64,000 nt of DNA from Rubricoccus marinus. GTDB lineage: Bacteria; Bacteroidota; Rhodothermia; Rhodothermales; Rubricoccaceae. Location: the NCBI RefSeq assembly GCF_002257665.1, contig NZ_MQWB01000001.1, positions 3,669,119-3,733,118 of the forward strand, written 5' to 3'. The notes under the pieces were generated by a model. That model saw only the letters and a list, made by a program, of their open reading frames with translations. It did not search any database and was not told the origin of the DNA. Of this stretch, positions 50,111 to 58,272 are shown in pieces (the stretch's first letter is position 1; each line of letters starts with the position of its first letter). The position numbers were made by a program, and so were the translations under genes.

Positions 50111-50135
50111 GGGGGCGTATGCGATACGCCCCTAC
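50111..50135 (-). repeat. REP-like element with GTAG head (right member, opposite orientation)
   Basis: Arms GGGGCGTAT (50112-50120) and ATACGCCCC (50124-50132), loop GCG, with TAC at the right end, so the minus strand reads GTAGGGGCG. The stop codon of the leftward TBDR gene lies inside it. Confidence 0.7.
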
Positions 50136-52138
50136 AGACGAACGCTCAGCCCCGCACTCACGCCGCGGCCTGGCGCGGGCTCGTAATACCGTCCGCCTCT
50201 GGCGTTGATGGCGACCGAGCCGACCGTCTGGGCGTCCAGCACGTTCTGGATGCGGACGAACGGGAGGAGCGTCGCGCCGCCGGCGCGGAGGCCCTCGTGG
50301 CCCAGCGCGAGGTCCAGCACGACGGCGCCAGAGGCGTCGGCCGTGTTGGCGTCGTCCGCCCAGAGGCGCGAGCGGACCGAGGCCTCTGGCGCGAGGAAAA
50401 AGCCGCCGCGTGAGAAGCGGATCCGCGCCGAGAGGCGGTGCTCGGGCACGCCCGGGAGCGTGTTGCCGTCCAACTCGTCCGTCCCATGGGCCGAAGCGAA
50501 ACGGAGGCGGCTGTAGGCGTACGTCGCCGTCGCGCGGACGTCCGCCAGAGGCGACCACTCGGCAAAGGCTTCGAGGCCGCGATGCGTGGTGCGCTCGCGG
50601 TTGGCGTAGAACGTGCGCCCGTCCTCGCCCTCGAACGGCGCGAGCCCGTCGCGCACGACCAGGCTGTACACGGCCACGTCCACGAGCGCGCGGCCCAAAA
50701 TGACGCCTCTGGCGCCGAGTTCAACCCCGGACGAGCGCTGCGGCCCGACCTCGGCGTTGAACCCGCCGCCGCCCTCGGGACGGTTGACGAGTTCGGTCGT
50801 CGTCGGCGTTTGGAAGCCGGTCGCGAAGGACGCGAAGGCGAGCACGCCTCTGGATCGGTAGCTCAGTCCGACCTGCGGGCTGAACGCTCCCAGCGTGCGC
50901 GATCCGCTCTGGTCGCCGTCGCTCAGCAACCGGTCATCGGCGGAGAAGCGGACACGGTCGGCGCGAAGTGCGGCCTCGGCGCGGAGTGGCCCCGCCAGAG
51001 GCAATCCGGCGCGTGCGAAAAGCCCGCCGCTGGCGACGGTTTCGAGCTGATCCAGATCGCGGACGGCGCCCGGCTCGCCGTTCTCGTTGGGCGCGTTGAA
51101 CCGGCTGTCGCGCTGGACCGCGCCATCGGCACCGAGGGCAACCGCCAGAGGCCCCAGATCGCGCTCGGCGCTCAGCCGAAGCCCTCCCGCGAGGCGGTCC
51201 ACGCCGATGTACGCGAACGGGAGCGGGTTGCGGAGGTCGCGCGCGATGCCGTAGGCCGTGGCCGAATAGGTGGCCTCTGGCGTGACGGCGCGGAGCCGCG
51301 CGGAGAGTTGCCCCTGGGTGCTCCTCTTGCCTGAGTTGGAGTCCACGTAGCGCGTCTCGGCCTGCCGCCGGTCCGTTTCCAGGTCCTCCAGTGTGAGCGC
51401 GCCGGGATGCTGGAGCAGCGGCGACTCCTCCAGCGCGGCCAGAATCCGCAGGTCGGCGCGGAGGGAGAGCGGCAGGTCGGCAAAGCCTCTGGCGCGGTAC
51501 ACCTCCTGCGCGCTGTAGTCGCGGTAGCCGGTGCGCTCGGTCCTGCTTACCGCGAGCCCGACGCGCCCGGCTCCCAGCCGCGTCGCGCCTTCGCCAGAGG
51601 CGCGGATCAGGCCGTAGGCGCCGCCGGTGAGTTGCGCCGTCGCCGTGTCCTCTGGCGGGACAGTGTCGAGGAAGAGGACGCCGCCGCTGCCGTTCCCCCA
51701 GAGCGCGCTCGCGGGGCCGCGCACGATCTCGGCGCGCCGGACGGTCTCGGGGTCCACGACGCCGAGCACGGCCTGGCCATCGGCGAGCGTGAGCGGGATG
51801 CCATCCAGTACGACCTGCACGCCGCGCACGCCGAAGGCGGAGCGGTAGCCCTGCCCGCGCACGATCAGCCGCTCGCCGAGCGCCGCGTTTTCGCGGTCGG
51901 CCACGAACAGGCCGGGGAGCGACCGCAGCGCGGTCTCCAGCCCGGCGCCCGCGTTCGCACTTCGCTCGGTGATGCCGCGCTCGATCACGGCCACGCTGAA
52001 CGGCGCGCGCGCGATGCCGCCTTCGCTGCGCGTGGCCTCTACCCGGACCGACGGGAGCGCGAGGGTGTCGGGGGCTGGGGCCTGGCCTCTGGCGCCAGAG
52101 GCGGCGAGGAGGAGCGTGAGCGTGAGGAGTCGTCGCAT
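50132..52138 (-). CDS. TonB-dependent receptor
   Basis: 668 residues from the ATG at 52138. The signal LLLAASGARGQ is encoded across a full 18-bp palindrome. There is no CarboxypepD_reg domain; the plug starts at once (VRVEATRSEGGIARAPFSVAVIERGI, GLETALRSLPGLFVADRENAALGERLIVRGQGYRSAFGVRGVQVVLDGIPLT). The barrel ends AGLSVRL. The build suits siderophore or vitamin receptors. It is convergent with the peptidase gene across the REP-like region and divergent from the sugar dehydrogenase gene. Its cargo is not determinable. Confidence 0.9.
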   Translation of the reverse strand: MRRLLTLTLLLAASGARGQAPAPDTLALPSVRVEATRSEGGIARAPFSVAVIERGITERSANAGAGLETALRSLPGLFVADRENAALGERLIVRGQGYRSAFGVRGVQVVLDGIPLTLADGQAVLGVVDPETVRRAEIVRGPASALWGNGSGGVLFLDTVPPEDTATAQLTGGAYGLIRASGEGATRLGAGRVGLAVSRTERTGYRDYSAQEVYRARGFADLPLSLRADLRILAALEESPLLQHPGALTLEDLETDRRQAETRYVDSNSGKRSTQGQLSARLRAVTPEATYSATAYGIARDLRNPLPFAYIGVDRLAGGLRLSAERDLGPLAVALGADGAVQRDSRFNAPNENGEPGAVRDLDQLETVASGGLFARAGLPLAGPLRAEAALRADRVRFSADDRLLSDGDQSGSRTLGAFSPQVGLSYRSRGVLAFASFATGFQTPTTTELVNRPEGGGGFNAEVGPQRSSGVELGARGVILGRALVDVAVYSLVVRDGLAPFEGEDGRTFYANRERTTHRGLEAFAEWSPLADVRATATYAYSRLRFASAHGTDELDGNTLPGVPEHRLSARIRFSRGGFFLAPEASVRSRLWADDANTADASGAVVLDLALGHEGLRAGGATLLPFVRIQNVLDAQTVGSVAINARGGRYYEPAPGRGVSAGLSVRL
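52085..52102. repeat. 18-bp iterated palindrome inside a signal-peptide coding region
   Basis: Perfect GCCTCTGGCGCCAGAGGC read in frame as Ala-Ser-Gly-Ala-Arg-Gly just before the predicted cleavage site. Confidence 0.92.
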
Positions 52139-52248
52139 CGCCAGAGGACACGCGCGCGGGTGTGGCGTTCCGGACGCACGCCAGAGGCCCGCGCGGAACA
52201 CCTCGGGAAGCGTTTGGGTCTCTGAGGGACGAACTCCCTACTCCCGCC

Positions 52249-53385
52249 ATGATCCGCTCGGCTCTCGCCCTCTGTTTCCTGCTGCTCGCCGCGCCGATGT
52301 GCGCGCAGACGCTCCCCGGCCAGTCCGCCGATGAAGTCGCAACCGACGCGGGCAACGTCGAGGTCCTCGACGTGACCGGCGGCCTCGTGCACCCGTGGGG
52401 CATGGCGTTCTTGCCCGACGGACGGCTTCTCGTCACGGAGCGCGCCGGGCGCCTTCGCATCGTGGACACGGAGGGCAACGTCTCGCCAGAGGTCCCCGGT
52501 GGGCCGAAGGCTTACGTACAGGGCCAAGGTGGCTACCTCGACGTCGCGCTGGACCCTGACTTCGCGGCCAACCAGCACGTGTGGCTCTCGTACTCGCGCC
52601 CCGGTCCGGGCTCGTCGTCCGCGACAGCTCTCGGCCGCGCGACGATGCAGGGCGACAGCCTGACGAATTGGGAGGTGATGTTCACCCAGACGCCGTGGTT
52701 CTCCAACGGGCTCCACTTCGGCGGCCGTATCGGCTTCTCGCCAGAGGGCCACGTGTTTCTCACCCTTGGCGAGCGCTTCCAGTTCGACCCGGCGCAGGAC
52801 CTCACCAACCACATGGGCGCCGTCGTACGGCTCAACCGCGACGGCTCCGTGCCGGAGGACAACCCGTTCGTGGGCCGCGAGGACGCGCTGCCGGAGATCT
52901 ACAGCTACGGCCACCGCAACGTGCAAAGCATCGCGTTCGACCCGGCCTCTGGCGACATCTGGGAGGCGGAGTACGGCCCGCTCGGTGGCGATGAGCTGAA
53001 CCTCCTCACGCCCGGCACGAACTACGGCTGGCCCGTCGTGAGCTGGGGCGACAACTACGACGGCTCACAGATTCCAGACCCGGACGGCGAGGCCCAGTTC
53101 ACCGACGCCGTGAAGCAGTGGACGCCTGTCATCTCGCCCTCCGGCATGATCTTCTACACGGGCGATGTCTTCCCGGAGTGGACCGGGAGCCTCGTGATCA
53201 GCAGCCTCTCGCGCCAGGGGCTCGTGCGCCTGAACCTCGAGAACGGCGCCGTTGCGAACGAGGAGATCATCCCGCTCGGCGCCCGTATCCGTGACGTAGA
53301 GCAGGGTCCGGACGGCCACCTTTACGTGCTCACCGACGACCGCGACGGCCACGTGTGGCGCCTCTCGCCGCTAACGGCGGAGTAG
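52249..53385 (+). CDS. PQQ-dependent sugar dehydrogenase-like (GDH/YliI) beta-propeller protein
   Basis: 378 residues from the ATG at 52249. The signal ends APMCAQ. Propeller blades of the soluble glucose/aldose sugar dehydrogenase family are clear: VHPWGMAFLPDGRLLVTERAGRLRIV, GGYLDVALDPDF, HFGGRIGFSPEGHVFLTLGER, YSYGHRNVQSIAFDP and ELNLLTPGTNYGWP. The catalytic His and PQQ-binding residues lie in these segments. It should oxidise aldoses in the periplasm, provided PQQ is made or scavenged; no pqq genes are in the window. It ends 5 bases before an iterated-motif hairpin. Confidence 0.88.
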   Translation: MIRSALALCFLLLAAPMCAQTLPGQSADEVATDAGNVEVLDVTGGLVHPWGMAFLPDGRLLVTERAGRLRIVDTEGNVSPEVPGGPKAYVQGQGGYLDVALDPDFAANQHVWLSYSRPGPGSSSATALGRATMQGDSLTNWEVMFTQTPWFSNGLHFGGRIGFSPEGHVFLTLGERFQFDPAQDLTNHMGAVVRLNRDGSVPEDNPFVGREDALPEIYSYGHRNVQSIAFDPASGDIWEAEYGPLGGDELNLLTPGTNYGWPVVSWGDNYDGSQIPDPDGEAQFTDAVKQWTPVISPSGMIFYTGDVFPEWTGSLVISSLSRQGLVRLNLENGAVANEEIIPLGARIRDVEQGPDGHLYVLTDDRDGHVWRLSPLTAE

Positions 53386-53390
53386 CAGTT

Positions 53391-53428
53391 CGGCCTCTGG
53401 CGCCGCGGCCACGCTGCGCCAGAGGCCG
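53391..53428. terminator. Iterated-motif hairpin between convergent genes
   Basis: CGGCCTCTGGCGC (53391-53403) pairs with GCGCCAGAGGCCG (53416-53428), a 13-bp stem with a 12-base loop. No T tract. Confidence 0.6.
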
Positions 53429-53432
53429 GGAG

Positions 53433-53624
53433 TTAGGCTCTAGCGGCGAAGGCGGCTCCGCCGTCGACGTACACGCGCGCGAGGTCGTCGCTGCCGCTCT
53501 CAACGTCTTGGCTGCACCCACGTTGGGTCACGAGCAGGACAACGAAGAGAACGATGGCGAGGGCCGCGGCGCCGAACATGATGTACCCCGTGGGGCTGAA
53601 TCCGCGGGTAGGAGGCTTAGACAT
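53433..53624 (-). CDS. Small single-helix membrane protein
   Basis: 63 residues with MSKPPTRGFSPTGYIMFG, one membrane helix (AAALAIVLFVVLLV), then QRGCSQDVESGSD and an Ala-rich tail. No family recognised. The ATG at 53624 and hydrophobic helix make it plausible. It lies 71 bases downstream of the menG stop on the same strand and may be in its transcript. Confidence 0.55.
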   Translation of the reverse strand: MSKPPTRGFSPTGYIMFGAAALAIVLFVVLLVTQRGCSQDVESGSDDLARVYVDGGAAFAARA

Positions 53625-53695
53625 GGAAGGGGGAGAGATGGGCCGTGCCTACGGGTTAGGCGCAAGCCGGTTCGCCCTTCCGGCGGCCTCTGGCG

Positions 53696-54424
53696 CTACG
53701 CTAGCCCCCGATACAGACTCACGGCGCCGAACGTGAGCGGCTTCGCCACACAGTCGGAGTAGCCGGCCGCTCGCAGTTCCGCGAGGAACGCCTCGCCAGA
53801 GGGGAAGCGCTGCGCGGACTCCGGGAGGTACTCGTACGCCTCGGCGTTGCCGCTGAACCACTTGCCCAGGCGCGGCATGATGTGACCGACGTACAGCTTG
53901 TAGCCGACTGTAAACGGGAAACGCGTGGGCTGGCTGGTTTCTAGGATCACGAGCGGCGCGCCCGGCTTGAGCGTGCGGCGGATGCCTTCCAAGCCCGCGC
54001 GCAGGTCCTCGAAGTTGCGCACGCCGAACGAGACCGTTGCGCCGTCAAAGGCGCCGTCCTCGAAGGGCATATCCACGGCGTCGGCTTGGACGAGCGTAAT
54101 GCGATCGTCGAGGTTCTTGCGCGCCAGCTTCTGGCGACCGACCTCCAGCATCCCGTCTGAGATGTCCGAGCCCACGACCTCGCGGGGGTTCAGCGAGAGC
54201 ATCTCGACGGCGAGGTCTGCCGTCCCCGTCGCTACGTCGAGCAGGCGTTCAGGCGCGCGGTCCATGCCGGCGCGGAGCATCTGGACAGCTTTCTTGCGCC
54301 ACCAGATGTCGATGCCGCCGGAGACGACGCGGTTGAGAAAATCGTAGCGCGGAGCGACCTCGTCGAACATGGCCTCGACCTGGACCGCTTTGCCGGGGGC
54401 CTGGCCGATGGGGGGCTTTGTCAT
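53696..54424 (-). CDS. menG: Demethylmenaquinone C-methyltransferase (MenG/UbiE)
   Basis: 242 residues from the ATG at 54424. The Rossmann methyltransferase shows the SAM motif LLDVATGTADLAVEM, the UbiE signatures PRYDFLNRVVSGGIDIWWRKKAV and FDGATVSFGVRNFED, and the C-terminal GAVSLYRGLA. It adds the last methyl group to make menaquinone. It is divergent from menF, with 133 bases between start codons, which keeps the pathway together. The gap between them contains AT-richer sequence likely to hold both promoters. Confidence 0.93.
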   Translation of the reverse strand: MTKPPIGQAPGKAVQVEAMFDEVAPRYDFLNRVVSGGIDIWWRKKAVQMLRAGMDRAPERLLDVATGTADLAVEMLSLNPREVVGSDISDGMLEVGRQKLARKNLDDRITLVQADAVDMPFEDGAFDGATVSFGVRNFEDLRAGLEGIRRTLKPGAPLVILETSQPTRFPFTVGYKLYVGHIMPRLGKWFSGNAEAYEYLPESAQRFPSGEAFLAELRAAGYSDCVAKPLTFGAVSLYRGLA

Positions 54425-54557
54425 CGAAAAACAAGGGGTGGATCTAGCCTCACACGCGCCAGAGGCCGCCCGGTGCCGCGTTGTGTGACTGCCCCGTGCA
54501 TTCGGGTCAACTTTCACTATTTTCTGAAACCTGCCGATACAGGTCGGGTAATCCCCT
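54425..54557. promoter_or_regulatory. Divergent promoter region of menG and menF
   Basis: 133 bases, noticeably richer in A+T than the rest (CACTATTTTCTGAAAC). A TATTTTCTG box lies about 35 bases before the menF start. One iterated 9-mer lies on the menG side. Confidence 0.45.
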
Positions 54558-55925
54558 ATGCATCCCCGGCCTCCCGCCGTGTCCGCACGCCTCCACACCG
54601 CCGTTGACCCCCGCCCCCGCCCCCGCCCCCGCCTCTGGCGCGAAGCGACCGAAGCGCTCCGCCAGCGGCGGGGCGTGATCCGCGTGGAGACGCTTCTGCC
54701 CGACGCCGTGGAGCCTCTGGCATGGCTGGCCGCACAGGACGGCTCTGAAAAGGCCTTCTGGCACGGCCGCGATGACGGCTCGTGCCGCGCCGCGCTTGGT
54801 GCCGCGGACGTGATCGAGGGCGAGGACCTGTTCGCGAGGTTGGACGAAGCGGCGCGGGCGCTCCCCGACGGCGCGCGCTACCTCGGCGGCCTCCGCTTCG
54901 ACGACTCGATGGCGCCGGAGGCGGAATGGGCGGGCTTCGGCTCCGGCCGGTTCGTGCTCCCGCGCGTCGAACTCGTCGCCAGAGGCGACCGGACGGTTCT
55001 GGCGCTGAACGCCGTCGCCTCTCGCGACACGCCCGCCGACCTCCGCGCCGCCCTAGACGCGCTCACCTTCGACGCGCCGCCTCTGGCGACGCGCCTGGAC
55101 TTTCCCGTCGCGCGGCTGGACCGCCCGGACCGCGAGCGCTGGGATGAGGCAATCGCGTCGGCGCTCGCGGCGATGGAGCGCGGCGATGTGCAAAAGGTCG
55201 TCCTCGCGCGCCGCGCCACTTACCGATTCGAAGAAGGCCTCGACCCCGCGGCCCTGCTCGCGCGGCTGACCATCGCGGCGCCAGAGGCCTTCCACGTGCT
55301 GCTCAGCGATGGCGAAGGCCGCACGTTCGTGGCCGCCACGCCCGAGCGCCTGGTGCGCGTAGAGGGACGCCGCGCGTGGACGGAGGCCGTTGCGGGCACG
55401 CGCCGGAAGGGGGAGGGCGCCGGGGCGCTCGCCTTCCGCGACGAGCTTGCCGGCAGCGAGAAGGACCGCCGCGAGCACGCCTTCGTGCGCGACTTCATCT
55501 CCGAGGCCCTCGCGCCTCTGGCGTCGCTGGTCGCCGTCGAGGCGCCGCGCCAGATCGAGGCGGGGCGCGTGCGGCACCTCAAGACGCCGCTCCGCGCTCA
55601 CCTCCGTGGCGACGTGACGCCTCTGGCGGCGATGAACGCGCTGCACCCGACGCCCGCCGTTGGCGGTACGCCCACGCCAGAGGCGCTCGCAGCGATCCGC
55701 GACCTGGAAGGCTTCGACCGCGGGCTCTACGCCGGCCCGGTCGGCTGGGTCGGGCGCGACGGGGCGGAGTTTGCCGTCGGCATCCGCTCCGGGCTCGTGT
55801 GCGGAACGGACCTCGCGCTTTACGCGGGCGCAGGCATCGTGCCCGGGTCCGAAGCCGAGGCCGAGTGGCAGGAGACCGAAGCCAAGCTCGGTGCCTTCGC
55901 GGACGCGCTCGGCCTGGACGCGTAG
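54558..55925 (+). CDS. menF: Isochorismate synthase
   Basis: 455 residues, somewhat long because of an Arg/Pro-rich N-terminus. The chorismate-binding domain is clear: RGDVQKVVLARR (catalytic Lys), FVAATPERLVRVEGRR, EAVAGTRRKG, ELAGSEKDRREHAFVRDFI (Mg-binding Glu), LHPTPAVGGTP and GFDRGLYAGPVGW. It converts chorismate to isochorismate, the first step of menaquinone synthesis. It is followed by menD 72 bases downstream. The Arg-Leu-Trp-Arg near residue 25 is one of the rare readings of the iterated 9-mer in that frame. Confidence 0.93.
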   Translation: MHPRPPAVSARLHTAVDPRPRPRPRLWREATEALRQRRGVIRVETLLPDAVEPLAWLAAQDGSEKAFWHGRDDGSCRAALGAADVIEGEDLFARLDEAARALPDGARYLGGLRFDDSMAPEAEWAGFGSGRFVLPRVELVARGDRTVLALNAVASRDTPADLRAALDALTFDAPPLATRLDFPVARLDRPDRERWDEAIASALAAMERGDVQKVVLARRATYRFEEGLDPAALLARLTIAAPEAFHVLLSDGEGRTFVAATPERLVRVEGRRAWTEAVAGTRRKGEGAGALAFRDELAGSEKDRREHAFVRDFISEALAPLASLVAVEAPRQIEAGRVRHLKTPLRAHLRGDVTPLAAMNALHPTPAVGGTPTPEALAAIRDLEGFDRGLYAGPVGWVGRDGAEFAVGIRSGLVCGTDLALYAGAGIVPGSEAEAEWQETEAKLGAFADALGLDA

Positions 55926-55997
55926 CCGGCGCCTGCCCCGATCTGGGGGCGCCAGAGGCGCCGCTGTCAGTGCTCTCGCGCCACGCGATCTTAGGCC

Positions 55998-57755
55998 ATG
56001 CCCGCTCCCGACTCCGTTTTCCACGCGCCGAACGCCAACCACCTCTGGGCCGCGCTTCTGGTAGAAGAACTGGTCCGCCATGGCGTGACGCACTTCGTCG
56101 TGGCGCCCGGCAGCCGGAGTACGCCTCTGGCGGCGGCGGTTGCGCAAAACCCTCGCGCCGAGGCGCACGTGCACATCGACGAGCGTGGCGGCGCGTTTCT
56201 CGCGCTCGGGATCGGACGCGCGACCGGAATCCCCGCCGCGTGGATCACGACGAGCGGCACGGCGGTCGCGAACGGTCTCCCCGCCGCCGTCGAGGCCGAC
56301 GCCGCTGGCGTCCCGCTTCTCCTCGTCACGGCCGACCGGCCACCCGAGTTGCGCGACACGGGCGCGAACCAGACCATCCGCCAGCCGCCGCTTTTCGCGT
56401 CGGTCGCGCGCTGGGCTACGGACCTCGCGCCGCCTACGCCGGAGGTGGACCCCGCGTATGTGCTCACGAGCGCGGCGCACGCCGTCGCTCGCGCCAGAGG
56501 CCTGCACCCCGGTCCGGTGCACCTCAACTGCCCGTTTCGCGAGCCTCTGGCGCCGGTGGAGAACGGGACGGGCGCGCTGCCCGATCACCTCCAGGCCTGG
56601 GCCTCTGGCGTGGCGCCCTACACCGAAACCATCGAGGTCAGGACTGCTCCAGCGCCAGAGGCTGTCGCGAGCGCCGCGCAGGCGCTGAGCGGGTGTCGCC
56701 GCGTCCTCCTCGTGGCTGGGCAGGGCGCCGACGCCGCCGCGTGCCGCCGCGCGGCCGAGGCGACCGGCTGGGTGCTTCTGGCCGATGTGCTCTCGGGCGC
56801 CCGCACGCCAGAGGCTTCTGGCGCCCCGTTCTACGATCTCGCGCTGAGCAGCGCCGCGTTTGCGGCCTCGCACGCGCCGGATGCCGTCGTCCACGTCGGT
56901 GCCCGGCCGACCTCGAAGCGGCTCCAGGCACTGATTGACCGCGCGCCTCTGGCGATCCGCATCTCGCCAGAGGCGGGGCGGCTGGACCCCGCGCACCGCG
57001 TCACGCACCGCATCACCGCTGATCCTGGACCTGCGCTGGACGCGCTGGCTGCCGCCGTCCGGTCCTCGCCAGAGGCGGGCTGGCGCGAGGCGTGGAACGC
57101 GGCCTCTGGCGCCGTCGCGGGTGTCATCGAGGACGCGTTGAGCGGCGGCGAGATCACCGAACCGCACGTCGCGCGGACCGTCGCTGCCCTTGCGCCTAGC
57201 GCTCTTGTGGTCGCAGCGTCGATGCCGATCCGAGACGTGGACAGCTTCGGGCAGCCTCTGGCGCCGGTCTTCGCCAACCGCGGCGCCAGCGGCATCGATG
57301 GGACCGTGGCGACGGCTGGGGGCGTGGCGCGAGGTCTCGGCGCGCCCACGGTCCTGCTGATCGGCGATCTCGCGCTCCTGCACGACCTGAACAGCCTCGC
57401 GCTGCTGCGCTCCGGCCCGCCGGTGGTCGTCGTGGCCGTCAACAACGACGGCGGCGGCATCTTCCACTTTCTGCCCATCGCGCCCGGCGGCTCAGGCCCC
57501 GCGCCTCTGGCGCCAGAGGCCTTCGAGCCGTTTTTCGGCACGCCGCACGGGCTGGATTTCGCGGACGCCGCGGCTATGTTCGGTCTCCGGTACTACGCGC
57601 CAGACTCTGCGCGCTTTTTCGAGCGGTATCTAGAAGAAGCCCTCGCCTCTGGCGCGAGCGCGATCATCGAGGTGTGCACGGACCGCCACGCCAACGCCGC
57701 GCTGCACCGCGCGATCACCGCCCGCTGCGCCGAGGCTGTCGGCGCAACGCTCTAA
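55998..57755 (+). CDS. menD: SEPHCHC synthase (MenD)
   Basis: 585 residues. Thiamine-diphosphate enzyme layout: N-terminal Pyr domain (VAPGSRSTPLAAAVAQ, GTAVANGLPAAVEADAAGVPLLLVTADRP), central domain, and C-terminal PP domain (DGTVATAGGVARGLG, GDLALLHDLNSLAL, VVAVNNDGGGIFHFLP). It condenses isochorismate with 2-oxoglutarate. About 14 iterated 9-mers lie within 1.76 kb, one of the densest genes here, mostly in linkers (for example APLAPEAFE at a full palindrome near residue 505). menF lies just upstream. Confidence 0.95.
   Translation: MPAPDSVFHAPNANHLWAALLVEELVRHGVTHFVVAPGSRSTPLAAAVAQNPRAEAHVHIDERGGAFLALGIGRATGIPAAWITTSGTAVANGLPAAVEADAAGVPLLLVTADRPPELRDTGANQTIRQPPLFASVARWATDLAPPTPEVDPAYVLTSAAHAVARARGLHPGPVHLNCPFREPLAPVENGTGALPDHLQAWASGVAPYTETIEVRTAPAPEAVASAAQALSGCRRVLLVAGQGADAAACRRAAEATGWVLLADVLSGARTPEASGAPFYDLALSSAAFAASHAPDAVVHVGARPTSKRLQALIDRAPLAIRISPEAGRLDPAHRVTHRITADPGPALDALAAAVRSSPEAGWREAWNAASGAVAGVIEDALSGGEITEPHVARTVAALAPSALVVAASMPIRDVDSFGQPLAPVFANRGASGIDGTVATAGGVARGLGAPTVLLIGDLALLHDLNSLALLRSGPPVVVVAVNNDGGGIFHFLPIAPGGSGPAPLAPEAFEPFFGTPHGLDFADAAAMFGLRYYAPDSARFFERYLEEALASGASAIIEVCTDRHANAALHRAITARCAEAVGATL
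57503..57520. repeat. 18-bp iterated palindrome inside menD
   Basis: Perfect GCCTCTGGCGCCAGAGGC read in frame as Pro-Leu-Ala-Pro-Glu-Ala. Confidence 0.92.
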
Positions 57756-57760
57756 GCCGC

Positions 57761-57778
57761 GCCTCTGGCGCCAGAGGC
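57761..57778. repeat. 18-bp iterated palindrome
   Basis: Perfect GCCTCTGGCGCCAGAGGC in the 33-base gap between menD and the HIT gene, 5 bases after the menD stop. Confidence 0.9.
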
Positions 57779-57788
57779 CTCCGGTCCC

Positions 57789-58193
57789 ATGGACGACTGC
57801 CCGTTCTGTGCCATCATCCGCGGCGACGCCGACGCCTGGATCGTGCACGAGACGCCGACCGCGCTCGCCTTTTTCGCGACCGGCCCGGCCGCCGAGTACC
57901 ACACGCTCGTCGTACCCAAGTGCCACCACGCCGACCTTTTCGCGATCCCCTCCGACGAATGGCTCGGCGTCTCGGCTGCTGTGAAAGACGTGGCGGACCT
58001 CTACCGCGAGAGGCTGGGCATCGAGAACGTGGAGGTTCTCAACCACTCCGGCGAGCACGCGCAGCAGGACGTGTTCCACCTCCACGTGCACATCCTGCCC
58101 CGCCGCGAGGGCGACGGCCAGGACACGTCGTGGACGGACCACCCGGAGATCGAGAAACGGTTCGACGCGCTCCTGGCCGCGCTCAAGGCGTAG
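57789..58193 (+). CDS. HIT family nucleotide-binding hydrolase
   Basis: 134 residues. The Hint/HIT fold is complete: MDDCPFCAIIRGDADAWIV at the start, HTLVVPKCHHADLF, and the triad HLHVHILPRREGD with the nucleophilic His in the middle. Members hydrolyse AMP-N or AMP-lysine bonds of small adducts. It is 33 bases from menD on the same strand; a functional link to menaquinone is not evident. There is no iterated 9-mer inside. A palindrome abuts its stop. Confidence 0.92.
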   Translation: MDDCPFCAIIRGDADAWIVHETPTALAFFATGPAAEYHTLVVPKCHHADLFAIPSDEWLGVSAAVKDVADLYRERLGIENVEVLNHSGEHAQQDVFHLHVHILPRREGDGQDTSWTDHPEIEKRFDALLAALKA

Positions 58194-58211
58194 GCCTCTG
58201 GCGCCAGAGGC
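58194..58211. repeat. 18-bp iterated palindrome touching a stop codon
   Basis: Perfect GCCTCTGGCGCCAGAGGC starting directly after the TAG of the HIT gene. Confidence 0.9.
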
Positions 58212-58221
58212 CTGAAACGCA

Positions 58222-58252
58222 GCGAGGCCCGACGCAACCGCCGGGCCTCGCG
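58222..58252. terminator. Hairpin between convergent HIT and transglycosylase genes
   Basis: GCGAGGCCCG pairs with CGGGCCTCGC across a loop of about 10 bases. Reading leftward it is followed by TGCGTTTC. Confidence 0.6.
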
Positions 58253-58272
58253 AGAGAAAACAGAAGGGGCGC

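Noticed and set aside
54425-54557. A riboswitch in the menG/menF gap
   Set aside because: Only a short AT-rich stretch was seen; no conserved aptamer pairing could be recognised.
55053-57467. An 804-codon leftward open frame
   Set aside because: It lies antisense to menF and menD, whose catalytic motifs are complete.
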